From Agapetus fuscipes (Eukaryota; Arthropoda; Insecta; Trichoptera; Glossosomatidae): a stretch of 64,000 nt of DNA. Of the stretch, positions 21,511 to 34,147 are shown in pieces (position 1 is the stretch's first letter; the number at the start of each line of letters is the position of its first letter). The notes below the pieces were generated by a model. That model searched no databases. It saw only the letters and a program-made list of their open reading frames with translations, and was not told the origin of the DNA. Position numbers and translations under genes: made by a program. The DNA lies in the NCBI GenBank assembly GCA_951799405.1, contig OX637332.1, forward strand, positions 32,141,366 to 32,205,365, written 5' to 3'.

Positions 21511-22110
21511 TTGCATCAAGTAAAGGCCTGAAATGTCAGTTGAACATATGGTGGCATTGGGCAGAGAGTTTAAAGCTTCCCTAGCCTTCGATTCGATTTC
21601 TTATCTTTTTGTATTTTTTCTTTGTTCCTTCCGAAAAATTATTTTTCTCTTTACCTATGTATATGCATTTTCTTATATTTTTCTTTTCATTTCTTTTCTG
21701 AATCATTTTGATTTCTATTCATGTAAATTTTACATGGTTGGGCACGTATTGCACCCCCCGCGTGCAATACGTGATGTAAATAGTTTATTATTAGTAGCAG
21801 TTGATGATTCTTAATACTTGTTTCTGGCCTAAAAAAAATAGTTGGAGAGTTGCATTCTTCTTCACAAATTTAAATTTTCTACAAAAACTTTCGCGAAAAT
21901 ATTAACAAATAATTCGGGTCTACTTGAAATTTCATTATTTGTGGGGAAATATTTTTGTAATTTATTCCACACATTCTTAAAAGAACATGCTTTAAAAGAA
22001 AAAAAAAGATTTTGTTCACCCACAGCATCAATTTCAGAACTGCAGAGCTTTCCCTAATGCCTTCATTCATAGTTTTAGTCTATGAAAGTTAATATTTTTA
22101 TTGTTTCTAG

Positions 22111-22551
<441 letters not shown>

Positions 22552-22719
22552 TAAGTATTTGAGGACTTCCTTTAAATCAGTGTTTTTCAACCTTTTTCAT
22601 GACACGACCCCCCTTCTATAAAAAAATATTTCACGACCCCCCAACCCCTTTTTCCATGTATGTTAAAAATATATAATACAAAAATTTTAGGCGTTTGCGT
22701 TATTTGCAATCTGATATAC

Positions 22720-22979
22720 TCCTTGACTGATAGGTTGGTATGCGGCTGACCACCCATACTGTAAAAAATGGTTCACTTTGCCAATGTCACCCCTGCTTCA
22801 GGGAAGGTCGGCAAGAGTTGCAGGGCTTATGTTCAATTGAGATTGGGGTTTTTATATTGTAGGTCCACATGCAGCATGTGTAAGCGCGAAATTATGCATG
22901 TCTGCTTGTGGGAATGCATTTAATATGAATCTCAAATGATACATATCTTTGCAGCTTAGATTTAGATTTAGATTTAGAT
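22720..22979 (+). repeat. R250 SINE-like repeat, nested in hAT element
   Basis: Runs from TCCTTGACTGATAGG to the tail GATTTAGATTTAGATTTAG. The tail unit differs from other copies (TTTAGA rather than TTATAGA), as expected of a slippage-prone tail. Confidence 0.85.
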
Positions 22980-23237
22980 ACACGCAACGCACGCAAACGC
23001 CACTAAGCTACACATATAGTGTAACTTCTTGCCGCGTTATCCCCGAAGGGGTCGCATGTGGCGAATTGAACCTATTTATTTTTACAGGTAAGGGGGCCGG
23101 CCTTACGACAACCACTTCAGTTGAAGTGGGAGTTTTCCAGCTCCCGGGGGGTCTGGTACTCATTTCTTGTGAAGGCTGAGTAAACCTTGCCGGTATTTTA
23201 TTTTAGGGTTTGAAATAAACTGGAAATCATTTCTAAT

Positions 23238-23312
23238 ACCCTCGGTGGGATTCGAACCCGAGCTCACGGCATGGAATGCAAGCACTCTACCAACTGAGCT
23301 ATCGACCGGGCA
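23238..23312 (-). repeat. tRNA-derived SINE head or tRNA pseudogene
   Basis: On the - strand, TAGCTCAGTTGGTAGAGTG (A box) is followed by GGGTTCGAATCCC (B box and T arm). The acceptor-stem ends do not pair properly and the anticodon arm is poor, so a working tRNA is unlikely. Confidence 0.7.
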
Positions 23313-23834
23313 ATATATAAACATATAATTAAGTATTAAGTACGTAAAACATATAATTTTAAATTGAATACGCGGCCAATTGATAACTAACAAACAAATA
23401 CATTTGGAAAACGATTTAATACTTAATGTGGCAAAAACGGATCCACGATGGGAGAAATTAATTGCAGAAACTCAAGCGCAACCTTCACATTAAAATGAAC
23501 CGAGATAAGCGGGCACAGATGTTATCATTTTCTATTTAAACACATTTTTAATATTTATTTTCTTTGTAATAACATGTTTTGAACTAGCATTTTTCTGACT
23601 TGTATGATTGATTATAGGGAAATTTTGTTAAATATAATAATTTTAACTCATATCGACTTTTTTTTAAGTCTCAAAAATTATATGTTGTATAAAAAAACTG
23701 TTTTCTCGACCTCTCGCGACTCCCTAACAGAGGCTCCGCGACCCCCCAGGGGGTCGCGACCCAAAGGTTGAAAAACGCTGCTTTAAATTGATTCAGTACC
23801 TTTACTTGTCAATTTGGCAACGAAGAGATCTAAT

Positions 23835-24102
23835 TTCTATACATTATCTAAGCTGCAAAGATATGTTAACATTTAAAGAGCATATTAAAATGCATGCCCA
23901 CAGCTAGGCGCATGTAGGTTTCGCGCCACAGATCGTTAGCGCCTACAAATTTTGCATGTGTGCATACAAATAAAAAAAAACCTCACATGAACATAAGCCT
24001 TGCAACTCTTGCCGTCTTTCCCTGAAACCAGGGTGACATTGGCAAAAGTGAACCAATTTTCCAGCACGCGGGCTCAGCCTCATACCAACCCATCAGTCAA
24101 GG
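23835..24102 (-). repeat. R250 SINE-like repeat, full-length reverse copy
   Basis: Tail side at the left (ACATTATCTAAGCTGCAAAG) and head at the right (CATACCAACCCATCAGTCAAGG). Confidence 0.85.
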
Positions 24103-24685
24103 AGCAGTAATGTCCCTTCCACAAAATGATCAGAGGATAGAGTTTGAGTTTACACCTTATAATATCACGGCCCAGTAGCTATAGTGGCTTTGGTGGCAGT
24201 TTTTGAAAATGTTATATTATTAATTTTTCAAACAGCAAAGAGCATACCTACTTGTCAATCAAATATTTTTTGTGCTCCGCTGATCCCTACCGTTAACTAC
24301 TAGACTACTACGTTTGTGATAAAAAAAAAACAATAAGAATTATTTGTTAACCAAACTGCATTATTACTAATAAAATAAATTTTCTGTTTTGTTTTCAAGA
24401 TTTACACATTTTTAAAACATTGATCAATATTCATTCCTAACTTTTCATTGAAATTAATGAAAATTTACAAAAACAAATTATAAGTGCTCTTGTTTACAAA
24501 TTTGGCTTTCTAAAAGTAAATACAAACTTTAAAATAAATGTAAATATAAGCTTTGGTTTAACAGCTAACTGCAAAGAGCCGATGCTTCCACATGCACTTC
24601 CGTCAGCACCCTGGTAGACTCGCTGAAGGGGGTGTAGACTTGTCCTTTTCTCTTCAGGAAACAATGGAGTATTGATGTGTTGTAG
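24103..24685. other. ferlin intron, no recognised feature
   Basis: AT-rich until the acceptor GTGTTGTAG at 24685. Confidence 0.5.
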
Positions 24686-24864
24686 GTCCGGCATCAACAA
24701 GTGGCGGGATCCGATGAAGCCCACTCAGATCCTCAACAAGCTGTGCAAGGAAGGGCGGCTGGATCCTCCCGTGTACACTCCTAGTCGCGTGGCTGTGGGA
24801 GGAAAAGTCTTTGCTTTTGAAAACGGAAGATTGACAATAACTCCGCAATTTGTGAACAACATGG
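24686..24864 (+). CDS. otof: otoferlin-like ferlin, exon 7
   Basis: 179 nt, entering in phase 2 and leaving in phase 1 at ATGG|GTAATG. It reads SGINKWRDPMKPTQILNKLC and KEGRLDPPVYTPSRVAVGGK, matching otoferlin [26 protein letters not shown]. The split codons join cleanly to exons 6 and 8. The 3' part, VFAFENGRLTITPQFVNNM, is less conserved. Confidence 0.92.
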
Positions 24865-25002
24865 GTAATGGTAATGTAATACCTCACAAAGATCTACATA
24901 TTTCAGAGGGTATAAAAAAAAATGTAAAGTGTTTTCATTTATTTATTATGAATTTATTATTATTATAAACCACCAAACCCTTAAAAATGTTTTTCATTTA
25001 CT

Positions 25003-25259
25003 TGATCTAATCTAATCTAAGTTGCAAAGATATGTAACATTAAGGATTTACATTACATGCATTCTCACAAGCAGACACGTCGTATAAGTTCGCGCTTAAA
25101 CATGCCGCATGTGGTCCTACAATATAAAAACCCGAATCTCCAATGAACATACACCCTGCAACTCCTGTCTACCTTCCCTGACACAGGAGTGACATTGGCA
25201 AAGTCAACCATTTTCTACAGCATTGGTGGTCAGCCGCATACCAACTTATAAGTCGAGGA
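25003..25259 (-). repeat. R250 SINE-like repeat, full-length reverse copy
   Basis: Begins with a TCTAATCTAATCTAAGTTGC tail and ends AACTTATAAGTCGAGGA. It lies in the intron between exons 7 and 8. Confidence 0.85.
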
Positions 25260-25539
25260 AAATACACAACAAATTACATTTTTAAAATCAATAAATTAAA
25301 ACATGAAACTGGTTCAAAAGGCAGGAATTGAAAATGTTGAGAATGATCCTTAACTCATCTATAACAGGTCACAGTAATGTATGGGGTGTTAGAATTTTTA
25401 ATTGTAAAAAATATAATTTTAATTGTAAGTGTTTTTGACGACACCAACTTAGGCTTACTCGAGACTCGCCCAGTTGTGCGCCGGAGCACCAGCTCTGATT
25501 CAAGGGAAGAAAACTCCGATGACCAGTCGTCAGTTGATA

Positions 25540-27115
25540 CTAATTTATTGATTCATTGTTCCTCTTTCAAACTACTAAATGGTAGATCTTCTTCTTCTGC
25601 CTGTATTGATCGTCCAATCCTGGACGTAGGCCTCCTCTCGCATTTTCCATTCGTTTCTATCCTGAGCGATCCGCATCCAGGCAAGTCCTGCACTTCTCTG
25701 AACATCGTCACGCCAACGCAACTGTGGGCGCCCAACTCCACGCTTTGCCGTCCTTGGGCACCAGCACAGCAGTCGCTTTGTCCACTTTTCATCTGGATCG
25801 CGAGCGCCATGTCCCGCCCATCGCCACTTGAGGGTTGCGGCCATCTTGATGACATCGAAAACCTTTGTCCTGACTCTTATGTCCTCATTTCTGAGTCTGT
25901 CCCGCAAACTGACACCCAACATGGCTCTCTCCATTGCTCTCTGTGTGACTCTTAGCTTGTGGGCACTTTTTTGTGACATTGTGACTGTCTCAATACCATA
26001 AGTGAACACTGGCAGGACACAGGCATTGAATATTTTCCAATTTAAGTTGATGGGTATTTTCGGATTTTTCAAAATGTGACCAAGATTTTTGAATGCTACC
26101 CAGCTTAGTCCGACTCTTCTATTTAGGTCTGCTATCTGGTTATCTCGCCCGAGCTGTATTTTGTGACCCAAATAAATGTACTCATCGACAGATTCAATGC
26201 TGGCATTGTCCAGTACAATTTGTGCTGGTTGTGACGTCATCAACTTGGTTTTAGTGAGGTTCATTTTTAGGCCAACTTTTTTAGATGCTTCATTCAACTC
26301 CTTTAGCATTTCCGTCAGTTGTGTAGGGTCGTTACTGATGACAATATATTGTCTGCGAAACGTAGGTGATTAAGGTGAGTGCTATCTATGATTATGCCTT
26401 TGGAGTTCCATGGTAGATGTTTTAAGGCATATTCCAATGCTAAAGTAAATAGTTTCGGAGAAATTGGATCTCCTTGTCTCACGCCACGCTTAACTGATAT
26501 CAGGTTAGTCTTCCAATCGTCATTCAGAGTCACATGCAATGTAGCGTTCTCATAAATATTCTGTATAAGATTTATGAAATTAGAGTCTATTCCAGCCCTT
26601 TTCATTCCCTCCAGGACGGCCCACACTTCAAGAGAATCAAAAGCTTTTTCATAATCTACATAAGCTAGGTACAGAGGAATTTTGTATTCTGTGCATCTCT
26701 CTATGAGTGTACGCAACGTGTGGATGTGGTCAATGGTGCTATAGCCACTTCGGAAACCTGCTTGCTCTTTTGGTTGATAGAAGTCAAACTTAAGTGTTAA
26801 TCTTTTTGTGAAATTTTTTGTAAATAATTTATATAAGACACTCAGAAGGCTTATAGGTCTATAGTTTCCAATGTTAGCTGCGTCTCCTTTTTTGAATAGA
26901 AGTATAACTTCAGCATTGCGCCATTTTTCTGGTATTCTTTCCTCTTGTAGACAACGATTAAATAGAGCGCATAGTGACTCTAAGACTATTCCACCGTTTT
27001 TCAACATTTTGGCTGTAATTCTGTCTTCTCCGGGGTTTTTTCGGTTTTTTAGTTGTTTGATAGCTGCTCTAAGTTCGTCTCTGTTTATTTCAAGTATTTT
27101 TTCTGAACCCATGTT
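25540..27115 (-). pseudogene. RTE-type LINE reverse transcriptase (5'-truncated, dead)
   Basis: The - strand frame from 27112 reads NRKNPGEDRITAKMLK, GNYRPISLLSVLYKLFTK, QAGFRSGYSTIDHI, AYVDYEKAFDSLEVW, RGVRQGDPISPKLF and then LRFADN. A one-base loss just after this motif shifts the frame, and the rest continues at 26309 as LKELNEASKKVGLKMNLTKT through KWRWAGHGARDPDEKWTKRL and AQDRNEWKMREEAYVQDW. The C-terminal W-rich block is diagnostic of the RTE clade. The second aspartate of the catalytic FADD is N, so the copy is doubly inactivated. No endonuclease domain remains. It sits antisense in a ferlin intron. Confidence 0.92.
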
Positions 27116-27720
27116 CCTGATTGGTGTAGTACCTCTTGAGTTTATTTAAATGGTACATACTTTTTCCTTATTAAGACTATAATCCAGAAACCCACAAATA
27201 CAAATTTTTGACCTACATTGTCAGCAAATTCAATCATTAGTATGTCTAAGCTGATAATGCATATTTGAATAATAATTATAAATCCAGTAATTTCTCTGCA
27301 TTGCCTCACAAATACAGTTTCTTGACCTACATTGTCAGCAAATTCGTTCTTTATTGACAATGATTAGTATGTCAATGATGACAATGCATGTTTGACCTTT
27401 TTCAACGAATTATTTTAAAATAACAAACATGTAAGTACATAATGTGGCTACCTTCTGCGATTCTGGAACAATCTATGATATTATAGACTTATGTTAAAAA
27501 ATATTTTTAACAGTTAGAAAATTTAATTTACAACAGTGTATACAAGAGGTATGTTGGCTCTCAGATCTTTGTAAACTAATATGGTATGATGTCGAGATGG
27601 CTGAGTTTGTTCAATATTTTTATAGATCCATTTATATGGGATCTATTTAGTCCCGGTCTCCAGTCCCCTTGCTCCCAGTCCTCTTACCTCCCCCGCATTG
27701 ACCGCACTCTCTACTTGCAG
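27116..27720. other. ferlin intron with an imperfect tandem duplication
   Basis: TTGACCTACATTGTCAGCAA appears at about 27208 and again about 118 bp later, within two imperfect units. The rest is plain intron up to the acceptor ACTTGCAG at 27720. Confidence 0.6.
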
Positions 27721-27906
27721 CAGTGGGCCCCAGCGGCGCGCAGTGCTTCCAGCTGGGCGGCGGCGTGTATGGGGGCAGGAGCCGCGAGGCCGAGGAGCGC
27801 ATGGCGCTGGCCGTGCTGCAGCACTGGGAGGCCGTGGGCAGGGTGGGCTGCAAGCTCGTGCCCGAGCACACCGAAACCCGCTCCCTCTACAGCCCCAACA
27901 AGCCAG
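27721..27906 (+). CDS. otof: otoferlin-like ferlin, exon 8, GC donor
   Basis: A 186-nt, GC-rich exon in phase 1 at both sides. It encodes EERMALAVLQHWEAVGRVGC, KLVPEHTETRSLYSPNKPG, matching [20 protein letters not shown] and PEHVETRPLLNPDKPG of otoferlin. The only donor that keeps the frame and the KPG-LERG junction is CAG|GCAAGT at 27907, an ideal GC-AG donor. Confidence 0.93.
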
Positions 27907-28375
27907 GCAAGTCTCTCTTCCTGCACTGCACAGGGTGTGCTGCAAGCTCGTCGTCAGTCAACAAGAAAATTTAAAAATATTCCTAAAATGAAATGATGAC
28001 TTTACAATAAAACCTGTTAAGTCAGTATTTTGTTTCTTTCAAAGAAACCTCTCGAGCAAAGAACAGATTCCGTACAGGTGCCAGAAATCTCTATTGAAAG
28101 AACTGTCTTTTGAGTCGTCAATTATAACTTCAATTTTCGACTAAACAGGGAAAGGGAAACACAATTAACACTTTTATGGTTCAAAAGCACACGCTGTTGG
28201 CAGGACTATAAAAAATACAGCAATATTTGTAGCACTGCCTTGAGAAAGTGATCCAATTAAAACTCAAAGTAATAAGATACCCACAAACACAACATCTTTT
28301 GATGACTTTTATGGAATTTTTTCAGACTTTCAAAACATATAAATCGACGTTCTTTCAAAGTCGTTTATTCGTTAA

Positions 28376-28657
<282 letters not shown>

Positions 28658-28696
28658 TAATTTTTATTCAAATTATTGTTATTTATTTAAGCGGGC

Positions 28697-28760
28697 TATA
28701 TAATATATATATATTTATATATTATATATATATATATAATATTTTTATATATTTAATTAA
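28697..28760. repeat. (AT)n low-complexity tract
   Basis: Alternating TATATATA tract of about 60 bp, followed by a tRNA-type SINE. Confidence 0.9.
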
Positions 28761-28972
28761 TTTGTGAAGAGAATTGCAATTCACCTACCTACTTTGCCTG
28801 GCCAGTTGTTTTCATGCGAAAGCAGAAGCTTGTGTGCATGCAACGACATCTGAAACAAGGTCAATGTTGTGGTCAAAGGGGCCAGCCGTGGCTCGAACCA
28901 ACATTATCTGAACCAAATACGCTAGCTGAACAAGCGTCTTGACCGCCGTGGCCATAGCACCGACCTGTTATT
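28761..28972 (-). repeat. tRNA-derived SINE (family T2), copy 1
   Basis: On the - strand it starts with a tRNA-like head whose T-arm shows GGTTCGAGCCACGG-like bases, followed by a body ending GAATTGCAATTCTC. The same sequence, diverged, recurs at 39575-39780. Confidence 0.65.
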
Positions 28973-29333
28973 GAATAAAAACTGCAGTTTATTTATTTTA
29001 CGCAATTTATTTTATTTCATCACTTTCGGTTGAGAATTAAATTTGCACAGTATGGTTCAGCGGTTGATTGATTTTTGACTCTCCAGGCAATTCTGGCCCT
29101 AAAATACACATTATAAAGAACATTCTCGAAACATGGAGAGTTGTTACATACCACCTTACCACCTTACTAGACTTAACCAGAACATTTGATCAAGCATCTT
29201 ATTAATCTCGAAAAAATACAAATTACTATTAGGTACCTACCTCAGTTTTTACTCTTCTCTAGAGACTTCAATTATCAAACTAACACAGACAAAAACCAAA
29301 CACAAGTCCTTATATATGCAGAATCATACATGC

Positions 29334-29585
29334 TCCTTGACTGATAGGTTGGTACGAGGCTGACCACCCGTGCTGTAAAAATCGGTTCACTTTTGCCAAT
29401 GCCACCCCGGTTCAGGGAACGGTGGCAGGAGTTGCAAGGTTTATGTCCATGTGAGGTTTTCTTTATTTGTATGCACACATGCAGAATGTGTAGGCGCGAA
29501 CCTACATGTGCCTGTCTGTGGGCATGCATTTCATATGAGCCTTAAATGCTTACATATCCTTGCAGCTTAGATTATAGATTATAGA
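29334..29585 (+). repeat. R250 SINE-like repeat, full-length copy
   Basis: Runs from TCCTTGACTGATAGGTTGG to GCTTAGATTATAGATTATAG. Confidence 0.9.
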
Positions 29586-29815
29586 TACACAAAACATTAC
29601 GTATACATAGAAAAAACATAATTAAAGGAAAACATAGTTTTTAAAAAAAATCTTTTTCTTCAGGAGTCATTCTCTCTGCATGATGACTGAGGAGGATCTT
29701 AAAAAATACCACAGATCATAGAATATGTAGAAATATGGCTTGTTTCTTCTACAGTATCGGAAACCGTTGTCCTCGTTTTGTTAGGTAGGTGGGAACTAAA
29801 ATCAAAATTACAATA

Positions 29816-30210
29816 GTGTTATGTAAATAGCTGACTTATAAGTATGTGTGGGTAGGAATAATTAAAATAAGTACTTGAAGCGTCTAGAAATAATAATTAC
29901 TATGTACTTACTTGAATATTTCCTTAATTCTGGAGCTCTCTGGCAAAAATGATTTCTAGAGAATACTATTATAAAAGGTATATAAGGCGCTTATTGCTTG
30001 CCAGTGTGAGAGTTGACATATATCTGTTGGCTGGTGAATAACCAAACACATAGTAAGGGAAGGCCAATTGTGAAATAAATACAAACCATTATTGTGAATA
30101 TTGTAACATAAATTATAAATTGTGAAATAAATCTTAAGTGTTAAATAAATAACTGAAAAAGAAGACCAGTATTGTTAATTGAAAGACTTTCGAGCTCCAA
30201 GAACATTACA
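29816..30210. mobile_element. solo LTR with 4-bp target duplication
   Basis: A 395-bp block begins TGTTATG and ends CATTACA. It is flanked by ATAG on both sides (29812-29815 and 30211-30214). Inside are a TATAAAAGG promoter-like box and a cluster of AATAAA signals. The LTR orientation is +, judged from the promoter-then-polyA order. Confidence 0.85.
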
Positions 30211-30679
30211 ATAGAAACTAACGCATGATTGGTTCAAAAACTTCCAAATGCGATGGATAGAAAGAACTTAAGCGCCATGAAATCGGGGTTGCATATGACG
30301 TTTTGATCGCGAGCTTTTGAACTCACACTCACACACTCATTCAAATAAAGAATAAAAGACAGACGAAGTCTGTGATGAAGTGATGTAAAAAGTTTAAAAT
30401 GTTTGCCATTCTATCGATCGATACTTCTTACTATCGATAATTCAATCTCTGAAGAAATACGTATTGATATTGTAATATTCCTGTATATACGAGATTTGAA
30501 CATATCAAAACACACAATAATGTAACTTCAATTCAATAAATACTCAGCTCATGTATATAATTATTTTATTTGGAGGATTTATTTGATGGGCACTGTTTTT
30601 GTATGAAACACACCTCAAGAGCCCTCTGTGAGCTTGAACGTTGCTATGGAAAGCGCGAATTCTTAAATTTTGCATTTGC
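30211..30679. other. ferlin intron, no recognised feature
   Basis: AT-rich, with several ATCGAT motifs near 30420 and nothing assignable. Confidence 0.5.
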
Positions 30680-30683
30680 TTAA

Positions 30684-31402
30684 GGCTGTTATTAAAAAAA
30701 ACCCCCGTTGTTTTTAAAAATATGTTTCTTATAATTTATGACCTTAGTAAAAGAATGACATTTATGAAAAAAACCACGCGTGTTAAATAATTTTTTATCT
30801 AAATTTTAAAGTTATTTTTTTTATATAACTTAAAAAATGATGCCACAAAAAAATATTTAAAAAAACTCAAACTAAATTTACTAAAAACTAAAATTACTTT
30901 TTTTTGCTGGCATTTTGTTGTTTTGTATTTTGGAAGTATTTTTTTTCTTCATAATTATAGAATGATAAATCCTAGTTTGTAGTGTGATTTTTAATAGAAT
31001 AATGTGAATAGTTTTTGCGATAACATGAAAAAACTGTTTTCAAGAATTAAATAAGTTAATTGGTTTCAGTTTTTTCATATTATCGCAAAAACTATTCACA
31101 TTATTATATTAAAAATCACACCACAAACTAGAATTTGTATCATTCTATAATTATAAAGAAAAAAAATCTTTCCAAAATACAAAACAATGTGCGAGCAAAA
31201 AAATGTAAAAAAAAACGAGTTTTTTTTAATATATTTTTTTGACGTCATTTTTTAAGTTATATAAAAAATCTAACTTTAAAATTAAGATAAAAAATCATTT
31301 AACCCGCATAATTTTTTTTAATAATGTCACTCTTTTACTAAGGCCATAAAGTATAAGAAACATATTTTTAAAAACAACGGGGGGTTTTTTTTAATAACTG
31401 CC
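30684..31402. mobile_element. foldback element at TTAA (piggyBac-like or foldback MITE)
   Basis: TTAA flanks both sides (30680-30683, 31403-31406). The arms, about 340 bp each, are imperfect reverse complements starting GGCTGTTATT and ending AATAACTGCC. The whole unit is nearly one long hairpin centred near 31043. No ORF is present. Confidence 0.8.
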
Positions 31403-31584
31403 TTAACATCTACAAAAAAAAACAATATTTATTCTTCATTTAATTATTTATATCTTTGTCAAAAAGTGGATAGCACTTAATTGATAAGATTGGAAGTCAT
31501 AAAGTAATACCGATTTAGTTTCAAATTATATTGTAACAATAAAAACATATTAGCCAAGTAACTGCTTAAGTTCGTGATTCTTCT

Positions 31585-31735
31585 TCGTAGAAGACACACG
31601 CCTCCTGAAGACGTCGGATATGAATCTGACGAAACGTAGAGAAAATCGTTCTTCTCTTTCCACGGGTACTAAACTTACGTTTTTTGTCATTCCAAAAAAT
31701 ATCTAACGACCGTAATTATAATTTAAAATCTTTAA
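31585..31735 (+). repeat. hammerhead-like repeat unit, copy 2
   Basis: Shares CTCCTGAAGACGTCGG....CTGACGAAACGT and the downstream CTAACGACCGTAAT with the palindrome at 17851. The motif occupies about 31602-31645. Here stem II would be GTCGGAT/ATCTGAC, so one paired position differs on both sides from the first copy. Confidence 0.6.
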
Positions 31736-31878
31736 TCACTTACAATTTTATTTTTATTTTTTGGCTCGAAATTTTTAAACATTGATTTATATTTTTGTTG
31801 CAAAAATCACTGCTCCTGAGGATGCCTTTTTGAGGCGAAAATATTCGAGCCAAAAAATAAAAATAAAATTGTAAGTGA
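31736..31878. mobile_element. 143-bp element with perfect 35-bp inverted ends
   Basis: TCACTTACAATTTTATTTTT and the following 15 bases are exactly inverted at 31844-31878. The interior carries CTCCTGAGGATGCC....AGGCGAAAA, which resembles the hammerhead-like core next door. No target duplication is obvious. Confidence 0.75.
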
Positions 31879-32062
31879 ATTATAACAGTAAGTTTATGTT
31901 AACGAGATAAATACTCGTATTACACACTTCAAATTTACAATTTTCCATAATAAATTATTTTCCATATAAATAAAAATATTAGCTTTACCAGCATTTTGTC
32001 AAATGGATTATTGTAAACAAGAGCTGTTAGGTTGTGTTTGTTGTGGATTGCAGTTGCTGTGA

Positions 32063-32341
<279 letters not shown>

Positions 32342-32499
32342 TAATTTCCTGACTTATTTCTCTTATTTATCTACAGTCTGTATCTTTCAATACAGATACT
32401 TAATAATATTTCAAATTTTAATCTAGTCCACTCCATATGTGCATGCAGTCAGGCGCAAGTACAATCATGCTATATGCCTCACACTTTCTCAAAAATCGC

Positions 32500-32640
32500 A
32501 CTTGGACCGGTCCGTAGTCCAGTGGCAACACTTCGGACTCGTAAATGGAAGGTTGTGGATTCGGATCCCAGCGGAGCACAAAAATTATACAATTTATATT
32601 TCTAAATATGCTCTCTGCTGAGTTGAAAAAATCATAAAAA
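32500..32640 (+). repeat. tRNA-derived SINE
   Basis: GTAGTCCAGTGGCAACACTT (A box) and GTGGATTCGGATCCCA (B box) lie in tRNA spacing, followed by a short AT-rich body. The acceptor stem is not formed. Confidence 0.6.
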
Positions 32641-32726
32641 ACCTTTACCAAAGATTGGTCCCTTAAACTAAAGAAAAAGCTTCAATCGTTGTTATCACCG
32701 AGTTTTCTCAAAAGCATTGCTTGCAG

Positions 32727-33006
32727 GAGCGCTCACCTTGGACCTGAACCGCTTCCCGCGCGGCGCCAAGTCCTCCCAGCAGTGCACGCTGGGCATGCTG
32801 CGCGGCGGCGCTGACGTGCCCGTGGTGAACTTGTTCCAGCAGAAGCGCGTGCGCGGCTGGTGGCCCTTCCACGTGAAGAAGGACGACGACCAGCTGCAGC
32901 TCACGGGCAAGGTGGAGGCAGAGATCCAGCTGCTCAGCAAGGAGGAGGCCGAGCTCAACCCTGCAGGCTGCGGGCGCAGCGAGCCCGACCCCCTGGATAA
33001 GCCCAA
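32727..33006 (+). CDS. otof: otoferlin-like ferlin, exon 11
   Basis: A 280-nt GC-rich exon from TTGCTTGCAG to AA|GTAGGA, phase 1 in and phase 2 out. It reads ALTLDLNRFPRGAKSSQQCT, VVNLFQQKRVRGWWPFHVKK, LTGKVEAEIQLLSKEEAELN and GRSEPDPLDKP. This matches otoferlin through KGWWP and GLARNEPDPLEKP, closing the last C2 domain. Confidence 0.97.
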
Positions 33007-33502
33007 GTAGGAGGAACTTCTCACAACTACACTCATACTTTGTACCTTCCTATCTTCAACATGCAGTACATTTATCGTATTTCAAGCTTTTGTAAGTTGT
33101 ACAAGTTCTTAGGAAAAATAAAAATAAATACTCTTATCGTTGAATGAATAGTCTAACAAACATGAAAGTACGTTCTTTTGTAGTATTTTAAGGGGAAAAA
33201 ATGCTAAAAACACCAACAATGATCGTTTTTCACTTTTTTAACACAGCACAGGTATTCGAATGTTCAAAACTAATATTAACTAATGGCCCCACCCCTGGCT
33301 GTTATGCAGCCCAACCCCTAACATTAGGCAGTGTGTATATTGCACATAGTTTTCTTGCGTTAAAATTTGTTATATTAGAAAGCATGTAAAATAAAAAATG
33401 CAGTTTTTGTAAAATAAATTATTTTTTTAAGTCTTTTAACAAAAGAAAGAAAACTAAAAGCAAATAAAAAAAACGAAACCGGTTTTGATTTGCTCCATCA
33501 TA
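33007..33502. other. ferlin intron, no recognised feature
   Basis: AT-rich. A read-through ORF at 33201-33389 has no recognisable content. Confidence 0.5.
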
Positions 33503-33576
33503 GTCCTTGACTTATATGTTGGTATGAGGCTGACTACCCAAACTGTTAAAAAATGTTGCAATTTGCCAATGTCACC
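33503..33576 (+). repeat. R250 repeat, head fragment joined to LINE LX tail
   Basis: TCCTTGACTTATATGTTGG through TGCCAATGTCACCC, then an abrupt switch to LINE sequence. Confidence 0.75.
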
Positions 33577-33681
33577 CAACAAAAGAAGAGCCTGTATGAA
33601 GAAGGTTATGACTCTGGAGGAAATGAAAGAAGTATGTAAGGACAGAAAGAAATGGCGTTTGATCTGTAATGTTGGCGGCTA
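33577..33681 (+). pseudogene. LINE LX, extreme C-terminus
   Basis: Reads CMKKVMTLEEMKEVCKDRKK followed by WRLICNVGGY, the family's last residues. The R250 tail joins directly after it. Confidence 0.65.
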
Positions 33682-33965
33682 TCTATCTATAATATATAAT
33701 CTAAGCTGCAAAGATATGTTAACATAAGGCTCATATGTAATTGGACTATTATGTCCGTTAATAATAAAAAAAAAAAAAAAAAAAAAAAAAATCATGCCCA
33801 CAAACAGGCACATGTAGGTTCGCGCCTACACATTTTGCATGTGTTCATACAAATAAACAAAACTCACGTGAACATAGACCTTGCAACTCCTGCCGCCGTT
33901 CCCTGAACCGGGGTGGCATTGGCAAAAGAGAACCGATTTTTACAGCACGGGTGAGTCAAGGAGCA
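33682..33965 (-). repeat. R250 SINE-like repeat, reverse copy with poly(A) insert
   Basis: Homologous at both ends but split by an insert at about 33733-33793 that ends in 30 consecutive A residues. Confidence 0.8.
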
Positions 33966-34147
33966 CAACAAAATATAAATGATTTACAAAAAATCTTAAT
34001 TACTTATACACATAACAGATCCAAATTAAAATAAAGTAAAATTAGACTTAATATTTAACATTTAATTGGAATTTGTTTTGTTTTTAGTTTTGATGTCCAT
34101 ACATATTGTTGTTTGTTGATTTAAAAAATGTTATTTGTCGTGTATGT

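Larger units (their letters stand above)
22578..23780. mobile_element. hAT-type non-autonomous element with 8-bp duplication
   Basis: Inverted ends CAGTGTTTTTCAACCTTT and AAAGGTTGAAAAACGCTG are flanked on both sides by CTTTAAAT (22570-22577 and 23781-23788), a perfect 8-bp target duplication. The subterminal ends are rich in GACCCCCC/GGGGGGTCG. No transposase is encoded. It has been invaded by an R250 copy and a tRNA-derived sequence. Confidence 0.93.

Noticed and set aside
23238..23312. Functional tRNA gene on the - strand
   Set aside because: A and B boxes are present, but the acceptor and anticodon stems do not form. A SINE head or pseudogene fits better.
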